Part shown: one piece after another, positions 1 through 12,200 of the stretch
Numbering within the stretch: the stretch's first letter is position 1
Layout: each line of letters opens with the position of its first letter
DNA from: Polytrichum commune
Lineage: Eukaryota; Streptophyta; Polytrichopsida; Polytrichales; Polytrichaceae
Assembly (NCBI GenBank): GCA_950295325.1
Contig: OX485803.1
Location: 32,674,001-32,738,000 of the forward strand
DNA length: 64,000 bases
Direction: 5' to 3'
Made by a program: the position numbers and the translations under genes
Notes under the pieces: model-generated
What the model was told of the DNA's origin: nothing
Database searches by the model: none
What the model saw: only the letters and a program-made list of their open reading frames with translations

Positions 1-229
1 TTTATAAATCCAAACACTCAAACATTAACAAGTAACCAAGTGGTGTTAGAAAATATTTTGAACAATATAAAAAAAAACGAAGTCAAAAGTTAACTTAAAT
101 ATGCAATCCCAAAAACTCCGAAAGTGATACACATACAATGAATTCCATGCGGAATGAGTGCACAAACTGAAAAACCAACGGAAGACAAAACCATATATTA
201 GATAGTACACAGACATTCACATGAAGCTA
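1..229. other. AT-rich 3' flank of the ParB-methylase gene
   Basis: This stretch lies downstream of the TAA stop of the minus-strand gene. It is AT-rich, with A-runs near 67-76, and probably includes the 3' UTR. I see no other gene in it. The downstream boundary is not visible. Confidence 0.4.
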
Positions 230-3200
230 TTACATCAGATCCGAATCACTGTGATCACCTGATGATGAAGACATTCTAGAATCACTAATATTTGCATCAG
301 AGGAGGCCTGACCATCTGATTCTAAAGCTTCTATATCCAAAAACTCTAAAACTCTTCCCGGAGGATATTTAGATGTAAAAGTCCGATAAGAACCTCCAGC
401 TAGTTGATTAGCAATATTATTTGCATATGTAGGAAGTTGCCAAGACTTTGGAGGGCTGGGATAGAATTTAGGGTCACAAAAAAAAGGCCGGTGAATAGGA
501 TAGCTCAATTTATCGCATCTGCAAATGCCAATGGTATCATGTTCATAACTCAACTTTAGAAGAAATGACAACAAAAAAAATAACACTGGTAAGAGAATTT
601 GTGGACCATACTCACTTAGTAAACCGAGATCTCTTCACAATCCTCTCAACGGGGATATCTTCACCCTCAGGATCCTCTACACTGGCGACACGGTCTTCAA
701 GAGTGACTTCAGAGGCTGCTCTAGAGATAATCAATGGAGCAAGTAACGCCTCAAAAATATCTACATCAGCCTCTAAGGCCGCAATGTGACGGTGCACATT
801 GCGGCATGCATGAATGGAAAATCCTGCAAATAAAGAAGTTGGAAAAATTTAGAACAAAAACCACTATGAATGTTGTAGAACAAAACAATATTAACGATTA
901 ACCAATTGAAATGGAAGATTACAAAGACATACCCGTCGCTGCCGTGCAGTCTAGAATAATATCCCCTGGGGAGCTACATGCTTCAATTAGCATTTGCATT
1001 AGAAGCACGGACTTTTCACGAGGCCCTCGCCATGGTGTGGATCCATTAGTAAGCTGGTCCTCACGAGAGACCAAGTTCTGGAGAATATCATCCCGTGCAA
1101 CATCCACCCCATAAGGATCCAAGTCAGGGACATGGCGAAATGAAAACTTCGATGCAGGTGACCCCGGCACGCTCCTGACCGCCAATGAAATACCGAACCT
1201 CATGGTCTACAATGTACCAGACATAAAGATCAATATTACTTTACAAAGTGTACAACACAAGTGCGTGAGTATAATAATTAGGTGGGTCTACACTCAGAAC
1301 TACCTCAAGGATTAAATTGAAACTGAATGCGGTGATCAGCAAGAAGACATAAGCTTTATCTTACAGTTGATGCTGGATTTATTGGGGATGTGAGATGAAG
1401 GCGGTTCATACCCCACCACTCTTTCCGAATTGCAAAACCATATGATTTGCAATATCCAAGAATATTGGACTTCGTACTCAAGCGAAAAGGGTGAAACAAA
1501 ATAATTGCCCCGTCGTCGTGCAGATGTTCATCGGCAAAGTCAAAGAGTGGTTGTAACCACTCTTTCGATTCTTGATTCCAAGCGGGAATGGACGACGGTG
1601 GGTTTGATATGCTAGGAACAGGAAGACCTTCCGGTATATCTGCAAGAATCAAGTCCAAACAGGGATGGTCCTCCGGAGAACCCTTGTAGTGCCGGGTTTT
1701 GTCTTTTGAGTGCTGCACAATCAAAGGACAACCAGGTTTGGTGTTAAAATAATCCTCCTTGCTTTGTACATTGCCTAGTACGGGAATGCAAAACAAATTC
1801 TTTATACATCCTTGTACCCCCCTAAAGTGTTGCAACTCTAGATATCAATCACAGTTACTGCACATATTGTAAGCTGTTGTTGAGTTGAAACAAGAGGGGC
1901 TTACAAAACTAATATGATTTTATTAATGAATCGTAACTATCACACTCTAACCCCCTAATATGCCTCAAAGCATGAAATCTGGTATAATTCATGAATCCTA
2001 ACTATCACAATCTAACCCCCTAACATGCCACAGCCCCTAACCTCACCCCTTTAACTCACACAAGCAACCCTGTTTCGGCACCGAAACTTCAAGCCTGACT
2101 CAAATATTTAAGCCTAGTTCGACACCTATACCTGCCTGAAAGCATGAAATCTTTTCTTATTAATGAATCCTAACTTTCACACTCTAACCCACTAACCTGC
2201 TTCAAAGCATGAAATCTGATCTTATTAATGATCCCTAACTATCTCACACTCTAACACCCTAACCTGCCTCAAAGCCTGAAATCTCATATTTTTAATGAAT
2301 CCCAACTATCACAATCCAACCCCCTAACATGCCCCAACCCCTAACCTCACCCCTTTCACTCACACTACCAACCCTGTTTCGGCACCAAAACTTCAAGCCT
2401 AACTCAAGAATTGAAGCCTAGTTCGACACCTAAACATGCCTCAAAGCCTGAAATATGATCTTATGGATGAATCCCAACTGTCACACTCTAACCCCCTAAC
2501 ATGCAACAAAGCCTGAAATCTCACCTTTTGAATGAATCCTAACTATTACATTCTAACCCCAAACCTGCCTCAAGCCTGAAATCTCATCTTATTAATGAAT
2601 CCTAACTATCACAATCTAACCCCCTAACATGCCTCAAAGCCTGAAATCTCATATTTTTCATAAATCCCAACTATCACACTCTAACCCCCTAACATGGCTC
2701 AAAGCCTGAAATCTCATCTTTGTAATGAATTCTAACTATCACACTCTAACCCCAAACCTGCCTCAAGCATGAAATCTGATCTTATGGATGAATCCTAACT
2801 ATCAAAATCTAACCCCCTAAAATGCCTCAAAGACTGAAATCTCATATTTTTCATAAATCCCAATTATCACACTCTAACCCCCTAACATGCCTCAAAGCCT
2901 GAAATCTCATATTTTTAATGAATCCTAACTATCACACTCTAACCCCCTAACATGCCCCAGCCCCTAACCTCACACCTTTTACGCCCACTACCAAGCCTGT
3001 TTCGGCACCGAACACAAAAGCCTGGCTCAGAAATTTAAGCCTAGTTCGACACCTAAAAATGCCTCAAAGCCTGAAATCTGATCTTATGGATGAATCCCAA
3101 CTATCACACTCTAACCCCCTAACATGCCTCAAAGCCAGAAATCTAATTTATTTAATGAATCCTAACTATCACACTCTTACCCCCTAAAATGCCCCAGCCC

Positions 3201-6200
3201 CTAACCTCACCCCTTTCACTAACACTAGCAACCTGTTTCGGCACCGAAACTTCAAGCATGACTCAAAAATTTAAGCCTAGTTTGACACATAAACATGCCT
3301 CAAAGCCTGAAATCTGGTCTTATGGATGAATCCCAACTGTCACACTCTAACCCCTTAACATGCCTCAAAGCCTGAAATCACATCTTTATAATGAATCCTA
3401 ACTATCAAGCTCTAACCCCAAACATGCCTCAAGCATGAAATCTCATCTTATTAATGAATCCTAACTATCACACTCTAACCCCAAACATGCCTCAAGCATG
3501 AAATCTCATCTTATTAATGATCCTAACTATCACAATCTAACCCCCTAACATGCCCCAGCCCCTAACCTCACACCTTTCACTAAGACTAGCAACCTGTTTC
3601 GGCACCGAAACTTCAAGCTTGACTCAAGAATTGAAGCCTAGTTCGACACCTAAACCTGCCTCAAAGCCTGAAATATGATCTTATGGATGAATCCTAACTA
3701 TCACACTCGTCAGAATCGATGTTTCGGTCCGATTATTGAAATATGAAAAACAGTACCTATTGAATGAATGGGTTTAGGACCACATTGAAATGCATATATT
3801 CCAATGCAAACATGTTATGACAAAATAATGAAGAGCATTACCTTGAGCATGAATCTTTTCAACTCGTTGTAGGAAGGGGTGAATTCCTCCGTGTCACCGC
3901 CAAGAACGTCCTCCATTGAGGCGTTGAGAATGAGCTCTTCAATATGGATCTGGAGCTCTTCCCCCGAGGTCAGAATAGGAATTTGACTCAACTGCTCGTA
4001 GGAGGAATCGCGTTTTGTTCCTCTAGAAAATGTTGGAGCATGCATGAGAACCAGATTCATATGTGGGACTTGGAGCAACGGGACTCTTACCTTCTGGCTC
4101 TGGGGGGGGGGGTCCATCTTCTTCTTGCCCTTCTTGGTGGACTTCTCAAGTGACTTCTGTAGCTTCTCCCGCTCTTTTTGATCAGCTCTCTCCTCAGCCT
4201 CCTTGACCCTCAGAGCTTTCTTTCGGTCCTCTTCGATGCGTCGTTTCATTGCCTTTGCCCTCTCATTCTCATCATCAATGCCCTGTAAGTCCAACATTTC
4301 AATTCCAGACTCACCTACATCCTCCCTTGACTTTCTGAGCTCAGTCTCGAAAGAAGGAGTAAAACTTGGAGCGCAATCAAGATACCAGGCACCGCCGGTA
4401 AGGTGAGAAGTTGTCCACGTGCGTTGTTGAAGAGCCGAGAACATGCACGCTGAATTTGATCTATCAAGCCATGTGGTCAAGAATACAGGAAGGTCTTCTT
4501 TGGAAATAGCCCCTTTGGCCAGAAGCTCGTACTTAAAGTACCTGTGTTGCGAAAAAGCACATAACATTACATTGTAGAACTTTCGAACTAGCAAAACACA
4601 TAATATGAACTCAAACAATTATTGAAATTAATGAAGAGCACTTAAAGATGTGAGACGTACCTAAAAAGAACTCTGCGGACAACTAGGTCAGATCCATTAA
4701 ATCCAACAAAGTCGTCACCTTTTTTGAAGGAATCGGGTCCTCTGAAATAGGTGCTGAACGCATGGTCCCATAACTTCATGCGACAGTCTTCGATATACGC
4801 GGGCAACAACATCGGCTCACTGGCAACACTCATGTTGATAGGAAGTCGGTCTTGACGCATGGTCTCGTAAAAAATAATACATGCCTGCTCGGAAATCTGG
4901 TAAGCAAGACAATAAGCATCAGCTGGACCAATGCCATAAGCAAGACAACAAATGCATGATTGCGTCAATGAAATTAAGAATGTGAGGTAGGTAAAAGACG
5001 TGCCAACGAGGAATTCAATTAACTGAAAATCCAATCAAATCAGTGGACTTACTCCTGCCCAGAAACATGCTTTAGCAAGGAAATTTGCCAATTTGTCGTC
5101 GTTGATGGGCTTGGGAGGTAGCCTGCGGGCCTCGCGAGTAGAAGCAGATGAATTAAAGTATTCTAGCCATTTTATTTTGAATGCCGGGGACGCCCTAGAA
5201 GTTGCAAGGAGCTGCAGCTTCTCTAAGTTGAGTTCCGGTGAGAGTGAGTTTAGGGTGTAATGTCGCTCAATCTGTGTGACATAGAGGTTGTGAGTTCCTA
5301 AGTCCTATTCTCAAGGATAAGCTGAAAAGATTGGTAAGGACAAAGGTTTAGTGTACATACCTCACGAAGCCATCCGTCGGTAAGTTCTGGGTTAGACACA
5401 GCAACCAGTTTTCCCATCTTCATGCGAAGTGCCACAGCTCTCTTCTCAACTGTGGCTTTCATCGCAGCGGCCTTGTCAGCAGGGGAGACTTCTCCTTCTG
5501 TTTGCTCGACAAGGTGACGTACACCATCGTCCGCAGCGAGACCCAGTTCGTGCTACACAAAGGGAGAACAAGAATGCGGAAATAAAAAGGCCATAAGAAA
5601 ATGAAACTAACATACGAAAACGAAATTGAGTTTGACATGATGTTTCGGACACGAACTAAAGTTGGAGATTCACAAAATCACCCGGTTGAGATTCACATAA
5701 AAAGATGAAATCAAACTAGTAAATCACCTGAAATGTGAAATTTGTAAACACATTTAATGGTAACGAATACCAAGTCTTTTTTGTGACTTTTTGCATCGTT
5801 TGAGGTCAGCCGGACTCAAAATATCTCTGAACTGGTCAATTGACATTAGACCATACTTCTGAACCCTGAACATGGTATGGACAAGGTTGGTCTTCACGTG
5901 AGAGTCCTCCGTATGTCTAAATTCAAAAACCACATAAAAGATATTAGATTATTGTAATGAAAAGAATTTGAAACCAAGTCGAAATTAATGTGAAAGATTG
6001 TATATGAAAAGAAAATGCACTTACTTGTTGATGTTGTGCATGACTTGCATAACAAGTCCAGTTTTCCCATTTGTATCAAGGAGAATTGAGTCCACCAAAT
6101 AATGCCAAGAACCCTCAGTTCGGTGAAGTCTCTCAATGTGATTTAACCAAGCTTGACGCCTATGGTTTCCGTCACACACAAAAAACATCAAATTTGTGAA

Positions 6201-9200
6201 GGGGGCCAAATGTGGATTTGATAGGAGAAACGTGTTGAAAACATCGTTTTTGGCATTCCAAATAGGACCCCAAGAAGCTTTATCAGCTTCTATCACTTCT
6301 TGTGTCATACCGTCTTCATTGGTTGTTGTGACATAAAAGACCGAAGCGCCCTCCTTGTATCCGTGGACAAATTCTTGCTCGAGCTTAGCAAGATCGCATG
6401 ACAGAGTTGGCCTTACCATTGGCATTGCCAGCATTCTGCATAAGGGAATACTAAATCTCGAGGAACTGATAGGTTGGAATCTCAAGCTTGTGAACGTGGC
6501 CACATAATTAAGTTTCTGCCGAGTCTTTATCTCATCCTCATCACCCAGAAAGTGAGCATCATCCCCAAGTGACTCCTCTTCTCCCTCAGGCCCGTCATCT
6601 AGGATTTCCAAATCTGGTCGCGTTTCATTTGACACTTGTGTCGCAGGTGGCGAAGATGCAGCATGAATCTACCATATACATAATACATTTTCAACAAACT
6701 ACGAATCACTTGTTGGGCAGTGCACATAAACGATTGTAGCTGAACAACATATTCACAATGATCAATTGAAAATGAATCCTAAGTTTCAAACTGTAATCCC
6801 CTAACCTGCCCCAGCCCCTGACCTCACACCTTTCACTCACACTAGGAACCTGTTTCGGCACCGAAACTACAATCCTCACTCATATACTCAAGCCTAGTTC
6901 GACACCTAGACCTGCCTCAAAGCCTGAAATCTGATCTTCTGAATGATCCCTAACTATCTAACTCTAACCCACTAACTTGCCTCAAAGCCTGAAATCTGAT
7001 CTTATGGATGAATCCTAACTATCTAAATCTAACCCACTAACCTGCCTCAAAGCCTGAAATTTGATCTTATTAATGAATTCTAACTATCACACTCTAACCC
7101 CCTAACCTATCTCAAAGCCTGAAATCTGATCTTATGTATGAATCCAACTATCACACTCTAACCAATCCCCTAACCTCACCCCTTTCACTCACACTAGAAA
7201 CTTGTTTCGGCACCGAAACTACAATCCTCACTCATATATTCAAGCCTAGTTCGACACCTAGACCTGGCTCAAAGCTTGAAATCTGATCTTATTAATGAAT
7301 TCTAACTATCACACTCTAACCCCCTAACCTATCTCAAAGCCTGAAATCTGATGTTATGAAGGAATCCTAACTATCACACTCTAACCAATCCCCTAACCTC
7401 ACCCCTTTCACTCACACTAGAAACTTGTTTCGGCACCGAAACTACAATCCTCACTCATATATTCAAGCCTAGTTCGACACCTAGACCTGCCTCAAAGCCT
7501 GAAATCTGATCTTATTAATGAATTCTAACTATCACACTCTAACCCCCTAACCTATCTCAAAGCCTGAAATATGATGTTATGAATGAATCCTAACTATCAC
7601 ACTCTAACCAATCCCCTAACCTCACCCCTTTCACTCACACTAGAAACCTGTTTCGGCACCGAAACTACAATCCTCACTCATATATTCAAGCCTAGTTCGA
7701 CACCTAGACCTGGCTCAAGCCTGAAATCTGATCTTATGAATGATCCCTTACTATCTAACTCTAACCCCCTAACTTGCCTCAAGCCTGAAATCTCATCTTA
7801 TTAATGAATTCTAACTATCACACTCCAACCCCCTAACCTATCTCAAAGCCTGAAATCTGATCTTATGGATGAATCCTAACTATCACACTCTAACCAATCC
7901 CCTAACCTCACCCCTTTCACTCACACTAGAAACTTGTTTCGGCACCGAAACTACAATCCTCACTCATATATTCAAGCCTAGTTCGACACCTAGACTTGGC
8001 TCAAAGCCTGAAATTTGATCTTATTAATGAATTCTAACTATCACACTCTAACCCCCTAACCTATCTCAAAGCCTGAAATCTGATCTTATGTATGAATCCA
8101 ACTATCACACTCTAACCAATCCCCTAACCTCACCCCTTTCACTCACACTAGAAACTTGTTTCGGCACCGAAACTACAATCCTCACTCATATATTCAAGCC
8201 TAGTTCGACACCTAGACCTGGCTCAAAGCCTGAAATCTGATCTTATTAATGAATTCTAACTATCACACTCTAACCCTCTATCCTATCTCAAAGCCTGAAA
8301 TCTGATGTTATGAAGGAATCCTAACTATCACACTCTAACCAATCCCCTAACCTCACCCCTTTCACTCACACTAGAAACCTGTTTCGGCACTGAAACTACA
8401 ATCCTCACTCATATATTCAAGCCTAGTTCGACACCTAGACCTGCCTCAAAGCCTGAAATCTGATCTTATTAATGAATTCTAACTATCACACTCTAACCCC
8501 CTAACCTATCTCAAAGCCTGAAATATGATGTTATGAATGAATCCTAACTATCACACTCTAACCAATCCCCTAACCTCACCCCTTTCACTCACACTAGAAA
8601 CCTGTTTCGGCACCGAAACTACAATCCTCACTCATATATTCAAGCCTAGTTCGACACCTAGACCTGCCTCAAAGCCTGAAATCTGATCTTATGAATGATC
8701 CCTAACTATCTAACTCTAACCCCCTAACCTATCTTAAAGCCTGAAATCTGATCTTATGGATGAATCCTAACTATCACACTCTAACCAATCCCCTAACCTC
8801 ACCCCTTTCACTCAAACTAGAAACCTGTTTCGGCACGGAAACTACAATCCTCACTCATATATTCAAGCCTAGTTCGACACCTAGACCTGCCTCAAAGCCT
8901 GAAATCTGATCTTATTAATGAATTCTAACTATCACACTCTAACCCCCTAACCTATATCAAAGCCTGAAATATGATCTTATGGATGAATCCTAACTATCAC
9001 ACTCTAACCAATCCCCTAACCTCACCCCTTTCATTCAAACTAGAAACTTGTTTCGGCACCGAAACTACAATCCTCACTCATAAATTCAAACCTAGTTCGA
9101 CACCTAGACCTGGCTCAAGCCTGAAATCTGATCTTATGAATGATCCCTAACTATCTAACTCTAACCCCCTAACTTGCCTCAAAGCCTGAAATCTCATCTT

Positions 9201-12200
9201 ATTAATGAATTCTAACTATCACACTCTAACCCCCTAACCTATCTCAAAGCCTGAAATCTGATCTTATGGATGAATCCTAACTATCACACTCTAACCAATC
9301 CCCTAACCTCACCCCTTTCACTCACACTAGAAACTTGTTTCGGCACCGAAACTACAATCCTCACTCATATATTCAAGCCTAGTTCGACACCTAGACCTGC
9401 CTCAAAGCCTGAAATCTGATCTTATTAATGAATTCTAACTATCACACTCTAACCCCCTAACCTATATCAAAGCCTGAAATCTGATCTTATGGATGAATCC
9501 TAACTATCACACTCTAACCAATCCCCTAACCTCACCCCTTTCACTCACACTAGAAACTTGTTTCGGCACCGAAACTACAATCCTCACTCATAAATTCAAA
9601 CCTAGTTCGACACCTAGACCTGGCTCAAGCCTGAAATCTGATCTTATGAATGATCCCTAACTATCTAACTCTAACCCACTAACCTGCCTCAAAGCATTAA
9701 ATCTTTTCTTATGGATGAATCCTAACATTCACACTCTAACCGCCTAACCTGCCTCAAACCCTTAACCCTCACCCCTTCACTCACACTAGCATCCCTGTTT
9801 CGGCACCGAACAAGCAAAGTCGACTCAAAATTTTAAACCTGGTTCGACACCTAACCCTCACAATCACTGAAATCTGATCCTCTAACCCCCTAACCTGTCT
9901 CAGAGCGAAACCTAACACTTGGACTCAAACTAACCACCATGTTCGGAACATCAAAACCTTAACATTCACACTGAACCCTAACACTCACATTCAAACCGAA
10001 CACTTAGACTGAACCCAACACAACCACACTTAAACCTAACAACTAGTTTCGGTGGGACAGTTTACCTCTTCTTTAGAGTACTCGCCATCCGTCTCCATGT
10101 TGACTTCTCCTCGTCCAATGCCCCAGCCCCTAACCTCACCCTTTCACTCAAACTACCAACCTTGTTTCGGCATGAAATCTGATCTTTGGATGAATCCTAA
10201 CTATCACACCAAACCCCCTAACCTGCCGCAAAGCATGAAATCTGATCTTTGTATGAATCCTAACTTTCACACTCTAACCCCAAACCTACCTCAAGCCTGA
10301 AATCTGATATCATTAATTAATCCTAACTATCACACTCTAACCCCTTCAATGCCCCAGCCCCTAACCTCACCACTTTCACTCACACTACCAACCATGTTTC
10401 GGCACCGAAACTGCAATCCTCACTCATAAATTCAAGCCTAGGTCGACACCTAAACCTGGCTCATGCCTGAAATCTGATCTTATTAATGATCCCTAACTAT
10501 CTCACTCTAACCCACTAACCTACCTCAAGCCTGAAATCTGATCTTATTAATGAATCCTAACTATCACACTTTAACCCCAAACCTGCCTCAAGCCTCAAAT
10601 CTGATGTTATGGATGAATCCTTACTATCACCCTCTAACCCAACTAACATGCCCCAGCCCCTTATCTCACCCCTTTCACTCGCACCACCAAGCATGTTTCG
10701 GAACCGAAACTACAATCCCGACCCAAAAATTCAAGCCTAGGTCGGTTCCTAAACATACCTCAAACCCTCAAATCTGATCTTATGGATGAATCCTAACTTT
10801 CACACTCTAACCCCAAACTTACATCAAGCCTGAAATCTGATCTTATTAATGAATCCTAACTATCACACTTTCACCCCAAACCTGCCTCAAGCCTCAAATC
10901 TGATGTTATGGATGAATCCTTACTATCACACTCTAACCCAACTAACATGCCCCAGCCCCTTATCTCACCCCTTTCACTCGCACCACCAAGCATGTTTCGG
11001 CACCGAAACTACAATCCCGACCCAAAAATTCAAGCCTTGGTCGACACCTAAACATACCTCAAACCCTCAAATATGATCTTATGGATGAATCCTAACTTTC
11101 ACACTTTAACCCCAAACCTGCCTCAACGCCTCAAATCTGATGTTATGGATGAATCCTAACTATCACACTCTGACCCCACTAACATGCCCCAGCCCCTAAC
11201 CTCACCCCTTTCAATCGCACCACCAAGCATATTTCGGCACCGAAACTACAATCCCGACCCAAAAATTCAAGCCTAGGTCGACACCTAAACATACCTCTAA
11301 CATGCCCCAGCCCCTAACCTCACCCCTTTCACTCGCACAACAAGCCTCTTTCGGCACCGGAACATCAAGCTTGACTCAAAAATTCAAGCCTAGTTTGACA
11401 CCTAAACATGCCTCAAAGCCTCAAATCTGATCTTATTAATCAATCCTAACTTTCACACTCTACCCCACTAACATGCCCCAGCCCCTAACCTCACCCCTTT
11501 CAATCGCACTACCAAGCCTGTTTCGGCACCGAAATTTCAATCCCCACTCAAAAATTCAATCCTGGTTCGGCACCTAAACCTGCCTCAAGCCTGAAATCTT
11601 TTCTTATGGATGAATCCTAGCTTTCACACTCTAACCCCCAAACCTGCCTCAAACCCTTAACCCTCACCCCTTCACTCACACTAGCATTGTTGTTTCGGCA
11701 CTGAACCAGGACAGCTGACTCAAAATTTTAAAACCTGGTTCGACACCTAAACCTTGCAATTACTGAAATCTGATCATCTAACCCCTTAACCTGTCTCATA
11801 CCGAAACCTAAGACTATGACTCAAACTAACAGATCATGTTCGGAACACCAAAACCTTAGCATTCACACTGAAACCAAACACTTAGACTGAACCCAACACA
11901 ACTAGAATGAAACCTAACAACTAGTTTCGGAGTAATTATTTACCTCTTCGTTAGAGTACTCGCCATCCGTCTCCATGTTGACTTCTCCTCGACCCAAGCT
12001 ATCCTCGTCGCAATCAACGTCCTCCCTGCTATGTTGAGTCTGATTAATGACCTTCTGCCCAGTGTGCTCTGAAGTAGATTCACTCGAGGCTGCGTTTTTT
12101 CGTTGCTGCTGCCTCTGCCCGGGACCAGGTTTAGGTGCCAAACTTGCAATGATGCGACAAAGCATCGAAAAGATCATTACTCGAATGCATTGGATAGCTG

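Noticed and set aside
4020..4091. A 68-nt intron inside exon 8 (GTAAGAG ... TTTTCTAG)
   Set aside because: The sites look good, but removing it shifts the frame and soon meets a stop, whereas reading through stays open to the exon end.
6840..9700. CRISPR-like array from the regular repeats
   Set aside because: There are no unique spacers between constant short repeats; the whole unit repeats, and the sequence is eukaryotic. It is a satellite.
7583..11076. ORFs within the satellite (MNPNYHTLTPNLPQ-type proteins)
   Set aside because: They are products of the repeat itself. They recur with the unit, differ in frame, and show no domain or codon signal.
1895..11930. Telomere or interstitial telomeric repeat
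   Set aside because: CTAACCCC words resemble the plant telomere repeat (CCCTAAA), but the perfect 7-mer tandem is absent and the units are 63 and 222 bp.
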